From the NCBI RefSeq assembly GCF_000720325.1, contig NZ_JOJM01000028.1:1-64000 (forward strand): a stretch of DNA of 64,000 bases, given 5' to 3'. Source of the stretch: Streptomyces sp. NRRL B-1347 (GTDB lineage Bacteria > Actinomycetota > Actinomycetes > Streptomycetales > Streptomycetaceae). Under the pieces are notes generated by a model, which did not search any database, was not told the DNA's origin, and was given only the letters and a program-made list of their open reading frames with translations. Each line of letters opens with the position of its first letter. Within the stretch, counting starts at the first letter, position 1. Positions 44,074 through 52,923 of this stretch are shown piece by piece. The position numbers and the translations under genes were made by a program.

Positions 44074-44145
44074 AGGCCGTGACCGGAATCGAACCGGTGT
44101 GCTTCGCTTTGCAGGCGAATCCCTAAACCACTCGGGCACACGGCC
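44074..44145 (-). tRNA. tRNA-Cys (anticodon GCA)
   Basis: 72 nt on the minus strand. Acceptor GGCCGTG pairs with CACGGCC; the anticodon stem TTCGC/GCGAA encloses the loop CTGCAAA with anticodon GCA; the T-arm is CCGGTTCGATTCCGG. The discriminator base is U and CCA is not encoded. Confidence 0.95.
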
Positions 44146-44179
44146 AAGCTGTGCTCTCTTGTCCTCGACCGTAGGCGGT

Positions 44180-44207
44180 GGCCGCGGCCTCTCTCAAGGC
44201 CGCGGCC
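44180..44207. terminator. Hairpin between tRNA-Cys and the giant gene
   Basis: GGCCGCGGCC-TCTCTCAA-GGCCGCGGCC, perfect self-complementary arms; 49 nt beyond the stop of the minus-strand giant gene, so a likely terminator for it. Confidence 0.6.
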
Positions 44208-44255
44208 CGTCCCGCAACGGGACCGCCATACGGCGTTCATGAACGCCGGGAGGAG

Positions 44256-47200
44256 CTACGGCGTGGGGCCGAGCTTCTTCCAGGGGCGGCTTCCGTCGGC
44301 TTCGGTCCTGCCCGGTTCGACCGTGGTGTACCACTGGGCGTACCAGTAGAAGCCGTCGTGCTTGACGTAGGCGCCGGTGGCCCGCTTGGGGTCGCCGGTC
44401 AGGATGTGGGTCTCGTGGTCGTTGTCGCCGTTGGCGGCCTCGGCCTCCTGCCCGGTGGCGGCGCGCAGCTTGAAGAGCTTGCCGTGCTTGGGTCCGCCGG
44501 GCGAGCCCTCGGTGCCGTCGTCGTTGACGGGGACGAAGCGCCAGCGCTGGCGTTCGCCGTCGCCGCAGTCCCGGGTGGCGAGGTCCTCTCCGGCGTCGGT
44601 GGCGGTGAGGCACTGGCCGCTGTTGCCGATGGTGTACCAGCCGTCGCCCGCGTCCTTGACCTGCCAGAACTGGTTGGGGTTGGTCGTGGACGGGGACACG
44701 AGGTGGACCCGTGACTGGTCGGGGTAGTAGTCCATGTTCATCTGCTGGTACTCGAACTGCCAGCCCTTGTCGCCCTTGTCGAACGCGCCCCAGAGGCGGC
44801 CCGCCGACGGGGTGTACGTCTTGCCGGGCTTCCAGTCGACGGCGGGGCAGCCACCGGCCGCGGGGGCCGGGGGCTCCACGGTGTCGGTGCCCCGGCGCTG
44901 GTCACCGGTGACGCCGAACTCCTTGTCGCCGATCTTGACCACGGTGTTCGCGGGGCCGGTGATCGGCAGGTAGTACTTGACGTCGATGTCCATGGACTTG
45001 CCCGGCGGGATGTCCTCGCAGTAGCCGAGTTCGATGGTCACGCGGTGGAAGTCTGCCTTCAGTCCGCCCTTGTTGGAGCCGCTGCGGCCGGGTTTGACGA
45101 TCGGCATCACCTTGTAGTCGTTGTCCTTGATGACGGGCGGGGCGGAGGTGGGGATGTCGAAGGAGATCTCGGTGCCCTGGCCGAGGGTCTCCTTGCTGTT
45201 GTTGGTGATGCGCAGCTTGGGCTGGAGGGGGTAGAAGTCGTCCTTCCCGGTGGGGAAGTCGACGAGCTCGACGTCGGCGTCGATGACCTGCCGGGGCAGG
45301 GTGCGACCCTGGCCCGCCTTGGTCGCCCCGTAGGGGCCCGCAGCGCGCATCGCCTTGTCCAGGCGCGTCGTCAGGTCGTAGCCCATGCCGTACTCGCCGC
45401 CGGGCCGCTCCGCGTAGTCACCCGCGAGCTCCCACAGCATGACGCCGCCGATGCCGTTGTCCTTCACGTACTCGGCCTTGGCGTCGATGGACCGCTCGTT
45501 CTCGGTGGACAGGAACACCTTCTTGTCGGCGTTCCACAGCCACGGGGCTTCCAGCTCGGAGCTGTACTTCTCGCTGTAGTCGCCGCGCAGCTTGTTCCGC
45601 TGCTGCGTGGTGTCGAGCCCGTACGACCTCAAGTAGCCGGGCGTGGTGCCGCGTTGCAGGTTCTTCGCGTGCCACAGCGGGTTGGAGCCCGCGGCGACCT
45701 CCTTGCCGTCCTCGATGTCGTGCCAGATGTTGTCGATGCCCTCGGCGCCCATGCCGCAGTCCGAGTGGCCGCCACGGCCACCGGTGCCAAGCGGGCAGTC
45801 ACCCTGCTGCGGCAGCGACGAGGTGCCCCACAGGCCGTCCTGGCCGCCCTGTACGTCGCGCCAGCCGCGCGTGTAGTAGGGCAGGCCGAGGTTGATGCGG
45901 CCCGCGGGGAGCGCGCCCCGGTAGTAGTGGTACGCCCAGTCGGTGTTGAAGTAGCCGTGCTTCTGGAAGTCCTTGGTGTCCGCCTTCTGGTCGTCGTAGA
46001 CGCCGGCGGCCGCCAGCTCGTTGTCCTTGCCGTCGTCGTACAGCGGCGCCTGCGGGCCGACGTACTTGTTCCAGGAGCCGTGCAGGTCGTACGACATGAC
46101 GTTGACGAAGTCCTGGTACTGGAAGGACTTTCCGGCGTCCAGGCCGCGCACCAGATAGCCCGACGAGGAGCCCGCGGAGGTGAGCTGGAGGTACCGGCCC
46201 TTGTCGGCCCCGGCCCGGTCGAGCTTCTCCCGCAGCGTCTTCATCAGCGCGTTGTAGCCCTTGGTCAGGCCCTTGCGGCGCGGGTCGGCGACGTCCCAGT
46301 CCTTGGGGTTGCCGGTCTTGGGCAGCGCGGTGGGGTACTCGTAGTCGATGTCCACCCCGTCGAACCCGTACCGCTGGAGGAAGTCGACGACGGAGTCCGC
46401 GAAAGTGTCGATGCCGCCCTGGTTGACCGATCCGTCCGCGTTGGTGGCCATCGAGTAGAACTCGCGGGTCTCCGCCCAGCCGCCGACCGAGATCAGCGTC
46501 TTCACCGACGGGTGCCGCTTCTTGTACTTGGTCAGCAGGTTGAAGTGCCCCTTGTACGGCAGCGAGTCGTCCATCTCGGCGCGCGGGTTGCCGGGCCAGG
46601 TCATGCCGGTGGCCGGGTTCTTCGGGTCGGACGTGTCCCCGACCGAGATCTTGTCGTCCTTGACGTGCGCGAACGCGTAGTTGATGTGCGTGACCTTGGT
46701 CCACGGGATGTTGCCGACCAGGTACTTCGGGTCGCCCTTGGCGCCGGTGCGCCAGCCGGTGAAGTAGCCGACCACGCGCCGCGAGCGGCCGTTGCCGAGC
46801 CACTCGCGGCCCTGCTCGTCGTACACGTCGCAGTAGGGCGTGTCCACCCCGGCCGTCTTCGCCATCCCCTCGGGCCGGCAGTCGCCGGAGGCGGCGGGCT
46901 TGTCGTCACGCACCGGTTCCCCGTCGTCGTACGGGTCACCGGCGTCGCCGTCCTTGCCTTCGTCGTCCGGCTTCTCCGGAGTGACTCCGAGGGCCTTCCA
47001 CCGCTGCCCGGCGTCGTCGGCCGCGCAGTCCTTGAGGGCCAGCGTCTCGTCCTCGCCGCCCGCCGTCAGACACCGGCCGCCGTTGCGCAGCCGCGTCCAG
47101 CCGTCGCCCGCGTCCTCGGCCTGCCACAGCTGGTCCTTGTCCCCGTCGTCGTCCTTGGCGAGGCGCGCCTCGTGCTTGTCGGTGTCATGGGCCAGTACGG

Positions 47201-49928
47201 GGGCGCCGTCCAGGGCGCTGATGATCTGCCACCCCTCGGGCGTGGAGCGTGCCCGCCACTTCTGGGCGGGGTGGTCCTTGGGCGCGAGCGCCTTCACGCG
47301 GGTGCCCGGCTCCGACCACGCGTTGTCGACGTCGGCGACGAGGTCGTCCTTGGCGGACTTGAGGTGGCCGGTGCGGTGGATGGGCTGGGGGCGGGGGGTG
47401 ATCTTTATGTCGGCCTTCTCGATCTTCCATGAGATGCGAAGGAAATTGGAGGTGCTGCACGGCCTCAGGGAGCCCCATTGGGTGGAACGGGGTTCAACGG
47501 CCAGGCACCACTTCTCGTCATCCGTGGTGATGAAGAAAGCACCGGGTGACCCGATTGGCTTGATCTTCCAGATGCGGGGGGTGTCGGTGACGGATGCCCA
47601 TTGCCACGAACTCCCGCCGTCACCCTGCAGGTACTGTCCCGTCCTGTTCCTGATGGCGGTCTCTAGTACCTCGTCGTCCTCAGGCTCCTCGCCGGTCTTC
47701 AGGGCGCTGGGGTCACCGTTGATGTACCACCGTCCTGTGTCGGCGTCGTCCGGGCCTGTGGACACCCACTTGGAATCGGGTGTGTGACGCTGCAGAACTT
47801 CCTGGGGAATGGCGTCATTCGTTTTGTACTGGGAAATGCGGACCGCGTGCTCAAGGCCCACACCGTCAGTGTCCTGGCCCGGAGTGCCCACGCACGTCGA
47901 CGTCTTCGCCTGCCCCGGCACGCGCGACCGGGCGAAATCCGCCAGACACGAGCCGAGCGCCTTCTGCCCGTAGGCATTGGGGTGGATGGCCTCCTGCTTG
48001 GCCCCTTGGGACCCCCACAGCCAGTTCTGCGTCTTGTCGAACAGGAACGGAATCCACCGGACCCACTCTGCGTCCGCGTCCGACACCGGGTTCGCGCGCG
48101 AGTTCGCGCTCGTGGCCTGCTTGGTGCCCTTGCGGCACAGCTCGTGCCCAGCGAACGCGTCCTCCACGTTCAGCAGGGATGTCCCGGCGTTCTTCGCCGC
48201 GTCGCGCAGCATGGAGGTAATGCCCGGCATGAGCTCGTCGCGGGCCCAGTCCACGTCGGTGTCGCGGAAGGGGCAGCCCCCGATGCTGTAGCGGTCGGTA
48301 TCGCCGTCATGGACGTCGTACTTCATCTGCTCGCTGCGGGGCAGTGGATTCGGGTATGTGCTCAGCACCAGGTCGTACTCGTCGCGCTCGTACCCGGCGT
48401 CCGTCATGACGGAGCGGATCTTCTCCAGGGCCTTGACGACGTCGCCCCGTGTTTTGTCCAGCTTCTCCTTCAGCTCCGCGTTCGCGGAGCTCGTGTTGCA
48501 GGAGCCGCCGCTCGGCCAGCCCCAGTAGCGCCAGACGCAGTCGGTGATGATCTTGGAGAAGCCCAGGTCGTTGCCGCCGATGGACACCACGATCATCTTG
48601 ACGTCGTAGTCCTTCGCCAATTGCGCCAGCTTCTCCGCCTGCGGCTCCTGGTTCTTGAATTTCTCCGAGGTGATGTGTTTCGTCTCGGCCCCTGAGCAGG
48701 CGATGTTGAAACGGCGTTCTCTGGGGATGCCGTCGAGCGCGGCGCTCTTGATGGGGGCGACGTCCGAGCGGTCGCAGCCGGTTCCGCCGTCGTACGACGT
48801 CTCTCCGTAGATGCAGTCCTTGCCGCCCTCGCAGTCGGCCCTGCGGTCGGTGCCCCACACGTCGCCGCCGGGGCCGGTGTTGGCGTTGCCCGCCCACCGG
48901 CCGGCCTCACCGGAGATGTAGCTGTCGCCCATGGAGACGGCAGCGGTCTCCTTCCCGCAGGCCTCGCCGCGTGTGGTGGAGCGGGCTACGGTATTTCGAT
49001 TGCGGCAGCGCGTCTCGAACAACACCGCATGGTGGTCGGAGTAGAGGTTGTTCACGCGCACGCCCACGTAGGTGGCCGGCGGCGCGGCGCTGGTGATCGC
49101 GTAGTCCAGGTTCTTCCCTGTGGGAAGGGTGGGGAGAGGGGCCTTGTACGTAGCCGTTCCGGAGTCCACGACATGTGCTCCGTTGAGGTCGGCGCGCCCC
49201 CACGTCTCCGCTCTCCTGTTGAAGTCACCGAGCACTGTCCAACTGATGAGACCCGCATCCGCCCTGGCCGCGGCGATGCGGTTGGCGGTGTCACCCCGGT
49301 CGTCGGTGTTGTTCGCGCCGTGCACGCTGTAGAACCACGTGTCACCGCCCACCTTGATGCCGAGCATCGGCTTGGGATTGCCCGGGACCAAGTCCCCGTT
49401 GCCGTCCACGGCCCGCCCGATGACGTGGACGTCATTGGCGAGCGACACGTCCAGTTCGCTCTTGACCACGAAGCCGAGGTTCCGGGTGGAGTTGCCGTTC
49501 TCGATGCCGAGGAAGAACAGGTCGTAGCCCCTTGCCTTGACGAACGGGTCACTACATTCGGTCACCTCCCAGTACCGGGGGTCCTCGGTCCCGGCCAGAC
49601 GGCCGCTCCGGACCTGGCGCGTCTCTGACCTGCTGTCGACGCAAGGAGCCCAACTGCCCAGCTCTTGGAGCGCCACGACGTCGGGTGCGTCAGAGGTGTC
49701 CAGGAGATCGGCTTCCAGGTTTCCGCCTGCGTTCGTTACGGTGCCGTCCCAGCGGTTTCCGTTCTGCATGTTGAACGTGGCCGCCTTATAGGTATGCATG
49801 GCGGCGAGGGCAGGCGGCGCCTGGGTGACCGCGAGGGCCCCCAGCAGCGTCGTCAGCAGGGCCAGCGTCACGGCCCCTGCCAAGCCCTGCCGGGCTGGGG
49901 CCCGGCGTGGGCGATATGGATGTCTCAT
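44256..49928 (-). CDS. Secreted multidomain protein: CdtB-like nuclease + SGNH esterase + ricin lectin + GH18 chitinase + lectin
   Basis: 1890 residues with a signal peptide (1-43). Domain 1 (about 45-306) is an exonuclease-endonuclease-phosphatase fold patterned like CdtB: TFNMQ (Asn53), ALQE (Glu89), SVHGANN (His203), VLGDFNR (Asp235), NLDYAI (Asp275), SDHH (Asp298/His299). Domain 2 (about 328-675) is SGNH: MGDSY (Ser336), GGND (451-454), EAIHP (His649). Domain 3 (about 750-982) is ricin-type, with QxW-like repeats QKWRA, DQLWQ, GQRWK. An acidic linker follows, then GH18 (about 1050-1530) with FDGVDIDYE (catalytic Glu1197) and MSYD. An Ig-like region (about 1545-1675) and a second lectin-like module (about 1700-1890; QFWQV, RQRWRF) end it. 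Possible leaderless start (TACCGT 8 nt upstream). No frameshift seen. Confidence 0.85.
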   Translation of the reverse strand: MRHPYRPRRAPARQGLAGAVTLALLTTLLGALAVTQAPPALAAMHTYKAATFNMQNGNRWDGTVTNAGGNLEADLLDTSDAPDVVALQELGSWAPCVDSRSETRQVRSGRLAGTEDPRYWEVTECSDPFVKARGYDLFFLGIENGNSTRNLGFVVKSELDVSLANDVHVIGRAVDGNGDLVPGNPKPMLGIKVGGDTWFYSVHGANNTDDRGDTANRIAAARADAGLISWTVLGDFNRRAETWGRADLNGAHVVDSGTATYKAPLPTLPTGKNLDYAITSAAPPATYVGVRVNNLYSDHHAVLFETRCRNRNTVARSTTRGEACGKETAAVSMGDSYISGEAGRWAGNANTGPGGDVWGTDRRADCEGGKDCIYGETSYDGGTGCDRSDVAPIKSAALDGIPRERRFNIACSGAETKHITSEKFKNQEPQAEKLAQLAKDYDVKMIVVSIGGNDLGFSKIITDCVWRYWGWPSGGSCNTSSANAELKEKLDKTRGDVVKALEKIRSVMTDAGYERDEYDLVLSTYPNPLPRSEQMKYDVHDGDTDRYSIGGCPFRDTDVDWARDELMPGITSMLRDAAKNAGTSLLNVEDAFAGHELCRKGTKQATSANSRANPVSDADAEWVRWIPFLFDKTQNWLWGSQGAKQEAIHPNAYGQKALGSCLADFARSRVPGQAKTSTCVGTPGQDTDGVGLEHAVRISQYKTNDAIPQEVLQRHTPDSKWVSTGPDDADTGRWYINGDPSALKTGEEPEDDEVLETAIRNRTGQYLQGDGGSSWQWASVTDTPRIWKIKPIGSPGAFFITTDDEKWCLAVEPRSTQWGSLRPCSTSNFLRISWKIEKADIKITPRPQPIHRTGHLKSAKDDLVADVDNAWSEPGTRVKALAPKDHPAQKWRARSTPEGWQIISALDGAPVLAHDTDKHEARLAKDDDGDKDQLWQAEDAGDGWTRLRNGGRCLTAGGEDETLALKDCAADDAGQRWKALGVTPEKPDDEGKDGDAGDPYDDGEPVRDDKPAASGDCRPEGMAKTAGVDTPYCDVYDEQGREWLGNGRSRRVVGYFTGWRTGAKGDPKYLVGNIPWTKVTHINYAFAHVKDDKISVGDTSDPKNPATGMTWPGNPRAEMDDSLPYKGHFNLLTKYKKRHPSVKTLISVGGWAETREFYSMATNADGSVNQGGIDTFADSVVDFLQRYGFDGVDIDYEYPTALPKTGNPKDWDVADPRRKGLTKGYNALMKTLREKLDRAGADKGRYLQLTSAGSSSGYLVRGLDAGKSFQYQDFVNVMSYDLHGSWNKYVGPQAPLYDDGKDNELAAAGVYDDQKADTKDFQKHGYFNTDWAYHYYRGALPAGRINLGLPYYTRGWRDVQGGQDGLWGTSSLPQQGDCPLGTGGRGGHSDCGMGAEGIDNIWHDIEDGKEVAAGSNPLWHAKNLQRGTTPGYLRSYGLDTTQQRNKLRGDYSEKYSSELEAPWLWNADKKVFLSTENERSIDAKAEYVKDNGIGGVMLWELAGDYAERPGGEYGMGYDLTTRLDKAMRAAGPYGATKAGQGRTLPRQVIDADVELVDFPTGKDDFYPLQPKLRITNNSKETLGQGTEISFDIPTSAPPVIKDNDYKVMPIVKPGRSGSNKGGLKADFHRVTIELGYCEDIPPGKSMDIDVKYYLPITGPANTVVKIGDKEFGVTGDQRRGTDTVEPPAPAAGGCPAVDWKPGKTYTPSAGRLWGAFDKGDKGWQFEYQQMNMDYYPDQSRVHLVSPSTTNPNQFWQVKDAGDGWYTIGNSGQCLTATDAGEDLATRDCGDGERQRWRFVPVNDDGTEGSPGGPKHGKLFKLRAATGQEAEAANGDNDHETHILTGDPKRATGAYVKHDGFYWYAQWYTTVEPGRTEADGSRPWKKLGPTP

Positions 49929-50001
49929 GGTGCCGGACGGTAATCGGGGCTGGTCAACGGCCGATCAACAACTCTTGGCTCAGGAGAATCCCCATCGATC
50001 C

Positions 50002-50424
50002 CTACCGGCCGCAGCCGAGCTCCGCCCACACCGTCTTGCGCGGCTCCGGGCCGACCTCCGTGCCCCAGCGGTCCGCGAAGGCCGCCACCAGCGCGAGGCC
50101 CCGGCCCGACTCGTCGTCCGGTTCCGCCGCCCCCGGCGCGCGGGGCAGCCGCTCGGCGCACGTGTCGCTCACCTCCACCCGCAGCACCCCGTTCGCCGTG
50201 AGCCGCAGCGTCAGGCGGAAGTTCCGCCCCGGCACGTGCCCGTGCCGCACCGCGTTGCTCGCCAGCTCCGCCACGATGTGCTCCGCGCTCTCGAAGGGGC
50301 GCTCCCACGCCATGAGTTCGCGTACGACGGCACGCCGGGCCAGGTGCGCTCCGCGCGGGCTTGACGGCATCAGCGCGCTGAACTGCCGTACGGGGGCCAG
50401 GGCTTGTGTGGTCTCTGTGTTCAT
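50002..50424 (-). CDS. RsbW-like ATP-binding regulatory protein
   Basis: A 140-residue GHKL ATPase (HATPase_c_2) of the anti-sigma/serine kinase type common in Streptomyces. N-box ELASNAVRHG and the G-boxes VEVSDT and DESGRGLALV are present; the N-terminus matches the family (ARRAVVRELMAW). It is divergent from an XRE/DUF5753 regulator by 157 nt, an arrangement seen at AbaA/WhiJ-type loci. The start is placed at ATG 50424 (MNTETTQ). It ends 73 nt upstream of the giant secreted protein gene on the same strand, so co-transcription with it is possible. Confidence 0.85.
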   Translation of the reverse strand: MNTETTQALAPVRQFSALMPSSPRGAHLARRAVVRELMAWERPFESAEHIVAELASNAVRHGHVPGRNFRLTLRLTANGVLRVEVSDTCAERLPRAPGAAEPDDESGRGLALVAAFADRWGTEVGPEPRKTVWAELGCGR

Positions 50425-50580
50425 GCGCCTCAGCGTGGCGCAAGGCACTTAGCCTGCACCGTGGTGCGGTGTGCACGTACGGTGACTGTCCCGTCGCTGT
50501 CCGGTCCTGTCCCGGCTGTCCAGGGTGTCGTACGGGTACGGCTGCGCGTTGGAGCGGGGCGGCACTTCGGAGGTGCGTTG

Positions 50581-51435
50581 ATGAGCGCGGACGGCGAGAG
50601 CGTGGACGAGGCGGGCTGGGACGTCGAGCCCGAGGACGAGATCGCGTCGGTGGTGGAGGCCTTGGGCCACCAGCAGCGGCGCTGGCGCGAGGCGCGCGGC
50701 CTGAGCGCGTCGGAGTTCGGCGAGGCCATCGGCTACGGCGAGGACCAGGTGCGCAAGGTGGAGCGCGGAGCGCGGATCCCGCGCCCGGAGTACCTGGACG
50801 CGGCGGACGAGGTCCTGGACGCGAACGGTTTCATCTCGGCGATGAAGGAGGAGATGGCCAAGGCGAGGTACCCGAAGAAGGTTCGGGAGCTGGCGAAGCT
50901 GGAGGAGAGGGCTGTGGAGCTGTGCCTCTACAGCAACCACAACATCCATGGGCTGTTGCAGACGGAAGAGTACGGAGATGCGCTGCTGCGGACGCGGCGG
51001 CCCGCGTACTCCCAGGACGAGCTTGAGCAGCTGCTTGCCGCGCGGATGGCGCGACAGTCCATCCTCAAGCGTAGCCAGGCGCCTGAGCTGAGCTTTGTCC
51101 AGGAAGAGGTGACGCTCCGCAGGCCTGTTGGGGGGACAATGGTTTTGCGTCGGCAGCTCGAACATCTCCTGGAGGTAGGTCAGTTGCCAAGCGTCGAACT
51201 CCAGGTGATGCCTACGAGCTGTGAGGGACATCCCGGCCTGAGCGGCCTGATCGAGGTGTTGAAGTTCGGCGACGGCTCGGGAGTGGGGCGGGGTGAGGGC
51301 ATGTTCGGCAGCCGCCCCGTCTACGAAGCGAAGCAGCTCCGCATCCTCGAACTGCGGTATGGCATCATCCGGGCCCAGGCTCTCACGCCGAGGGAGTCGA
51401 TGGCCTTCATCGAGCAAGTGCTGGGAGAGACATGA
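50581..51435 (+). CDS. XRE-family regulator with DUF5753 domain
   Basis: A 284-residue DNA-binding protein. The helix-turn-helix (about 22-75) reads LGHQQRRWREARGLSASEFGEAIGYGEDQVRKVERGARIP; the DUF5753 domain (about 100-280) has LYSNHNIHGLLQTEEYG and ARMARQSIL. ATG at 50581 has GGAGGTG 6-10 nt upstream. Its stop overlaps the DUF397 start by 4 nt (ATGA), so the two proteins are coupled. In Streptomyces such pairs (WhiJ/BldB-type paralogues) act together in developmental or antibiotic control, with the DUF397 protein thought to modulate the repressor. Confidence 0.92.
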   Translation: MSADGESVDEAGWDVEPEDEIASVVEALGHQQRRWREARGLSASEFGEAIGYGEDQVRKVERGARIPRPEYLDAADEVLDANGFISAMKEEMAKARYPKKVRELAKLEERAVELCLYSNHNIHGLLQTEEYGDALLRTRRPAYSQDELEQLLAARMARQSILKRSQAPELSFVQEEVTLRRPVGGTMVLRRQLEHLLEVGQLPSVELQVMPTSCEGHPGLSGLIEVLKFGDGSGVGRGEGMFGSRPVYEAKQLRILELRYGIIRAQALTPRESMAFIEQVLGET

Positions 51436-51701
51436 CCCGTAAGTCCTACGTCGGGGGCGCTTCCGAGCTGGAGTGGTTCAAGAGCAGTTACAGCGACAGT
51501 AGCAACATCAACGACTGCGTTGAGGTCGCGCTGGAGTGGGCCAAGAGCAGCTACAGCAGCAGCAATGAGGGCACGGACTGCGTCGAGGTCGCCACCACCC
51601 CCGGCACCATCCACGTACGGGACTCCAAGAACAAGCAAGGCCCCTGCCTAGGGTTCAGCGCAGGGGCCTGGCGCGACTTCCTTCAGGCCGCCACGTCGTA
51701 G
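51432..51701 (+). CDS. DUF397 protein with duplicated N-terminal unit
   Basis: An 89-residue partner of the upstream XRE regulator; most DUF397 proteins are 60-70 residues. The usual motif (W-x-KSSYS ... DCVEVA) is present twice: EWFKSSYSDSSNINDCVEVA and EWAKSSYSSSNEGTDCVEVA at about 14-33 and 35-54, then the normal ending IHVRDSK and WRDFL. The duplication explains the extra length. The final 19 nt overlap the convergent melC2, and the melC2 transcript terminator (51638-51669) lies inside this coding region. Confidence 0.88.
   Translation: MTRKSYVGGASELEWFKSSYSDSSNINDCVEVALEWAKSSYSSSNEGTDCVEVATTPGTIHVRDSKNKQGPCLGFSAGAWRDFLQAATS
51638..51669 (-). terminator. melC operon terminator embedded in the DUF397 gene
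   Basis: AGGCCCCTGC / GCAGGGGCCT, perfect 10-bp arms around a 12-nt loop. On the minus strand it lies 13 nt after the melC2 stop and is followed by TTGCTTGTTCTT, a U-rich tail. On the plus strand it encodes part of the DUF397 C-terminus (GPCLGFSAG). Confidence 0.8.
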
Positions 51702-52510
51702 GTGTAGTACCTCGTGTGGTCCAGCATGTCCGCAGGGGTCACGTCGCCCCACGGCCGCATCGTGTCGCGCAGGTCGACGACGTTGCGCGTGCCCGCTGCG
51801 GGCAGGTAGGGCGAGTTGGGGTGCCGCGACTGCCACTGCGTCCACAGCTTGTCGACGTAGGCGTGGTGCAGCCAGAAGACGGGGTCGTTGGGGGAGGCCC
51901 CGGTGGCCATGTGGCCGCCGACCCAGACGTGGACGCGGTTGTGGAGGTTCACGCCGCGCCACCCTTCGAGGTGGTTGCGGAAGCCGTCGGACGCGCTGTT
52001 CCACGGCGCGGCGTCGTAGACGGGCGTGGCGAGGACGGAGTCCACCTCGGCCTTGGTGGGGAGCTGGACGCCGCTGGAGCCGAGGCCGCGGCGGAGGAAG
52101 TCGCGCCCGTCGACGCGGACGTTGATGCGCCAGCCGTTGCCCGTGGCGGCGAAGGCGCCGTCCGTGACCTGGCCGTCGCGGGAGCGCCCCGTGCCGCCGA
52201 GGAAGTCGGGGGCCCAGAGGGAGGCGGCGGGGGTGCGGTCGGTGGTCCAGTCCCAGTAGGGCAGGGCGACGGAGGCGTCGACGGACTGGAGGGCCTGCTC
52301 GAACTGTATGAGGAAGCGGCGGTGCCAGGGCAGGAACGACGGGGAGCGGTGGCCGACGCGGTCGCTGTCGTCGCGGTCGCTCATGATGAAGTCGTTGTGA
52401 GTGGAGACGAAGGAGTCGTAACGCCCGTCGCGCTTCAGCGCGAGCAGCGCGTTGACGAAGCGCCGCTTCTCGTCGGCGGTGAGCTGGGCCTGGTTCTTGC
52501 GTACGGTCAT
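51683..52510 (-). CDS. melC2: Tyrosinase MelC2
   Basis: A 275-residue secreted type-3 copper monophenol oxidase producing melanin from tyrosine. All six copper ligands are present at the positions standard for Streptomyces tyrosinases: CuA His38, His54, His63 and CuB His190, His194, His216. It has no signal peptide of its own; export depends on the MelC1 caddie protein, whose gene is 17 nt upstream. MelC2 is convergent with the DUF397 gene (19-nt overlap). The start ATG at 52510 (MTVRKNQAQLTADEK) matches the family N-terminus. Confidence 0.97.
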   Translation of the reverse strand: MTVRKNQAQLTADEKRRFVNALLALKRDGRYDSFVSTHNDFIMSDRDDSDRVGHRSPSFLPWHRRFLIQFEQALQSVDASVALPYWDWTTDRTPAASLWAPDFLGGTGRSRDGQVTDGAFAATGNGWRINVRVDGRDFLRRGLGSSGVQLPTKAEVDSVLATPVYDAAPWNSASDGFRNHLEGWRGVNLHNRVHVWVGGHMATGASPNDPVFWLHHAYVDKLWTQWQSRHPNSPYLPAAGTRNVVDLRDTMRPWGDVTPADMLDHTRYYTYDVAA

Positions 52511-52527
52511 GGCGGCGGGGCTCCGGA

Positions 52528-52923
52528 TCAGCGGGTGGAGGGGACGAGCGGGACCAGGGCGGCGCCCTGGAGGTCGTCGACGGCGGCGCGGGCGAGGGCG
52601 CGGGGCGTGGCCTGCGGGTCGTAGTGGGTGATGGCGCTGATCCAGGTGCCGTCGGCGTTGCGCATGATGTGCAGCTCGTCGCCGTCGATGCGGACGGAGT
52701 AGCCGCCGCCGTGGTCGGCGTGGTGCCCGCCGTGGCCTCCGGCGGGCCCGCCCTGGATGCGGCGGCCGAGGTAGACCTCGTCGAAGGAGGCGGGCTCGGC
52801 GGGGCGGGCGCCGCGCGGGGCGGCGGCAGCGGGCGTGGCGCCGACGCCGACGACGGCGAGCCCGGCGGCGGCGCTCGCGGCGCTCGCCGCGCCGATGGCC
52901 TGGCGGCGGGTGATTCCGGACAT
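52528..52923 (-). CDS. melC1: Tyrosinase caddie/copper chaperone MelC1
   Basis: A 131-residue Tat-exported helper that delivers copper to MelC2 and carries it through the twin-arginine pathway. The signal has the Tat-like [20 protein letters not shown]. The mature part has the His-rich stretch [14 protein letters not shown] and the conserved [12 protein letters not shown] region, with [19 protein letters not shown] near the C-terminus. The start at ATG 52923 is set by the signal peptide; GGGGG lies about 9 nt upstream on the minus strand. First gene of the melC operon. Confidence 0.95.
   Translation of the reverse strand: MSGITRRQAIGAASAASAAAGLAVVGVGATPAAAAPRGARPAEPASFDEVYLGRRIQGGPAGGHGGHHADHGGGYSVRIDGDELHIMRNADGTWISAITHYDPQATPRALARAAVDDLQGAALVPLVPSTR

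Noticed and set aside
45045..47432. A 795-codon + strand frame inside the giant gene
   Set aside because: Antisense to GH18 and lectin motifs on the minus strand; composition is Val/Arg/Leu with no domain.
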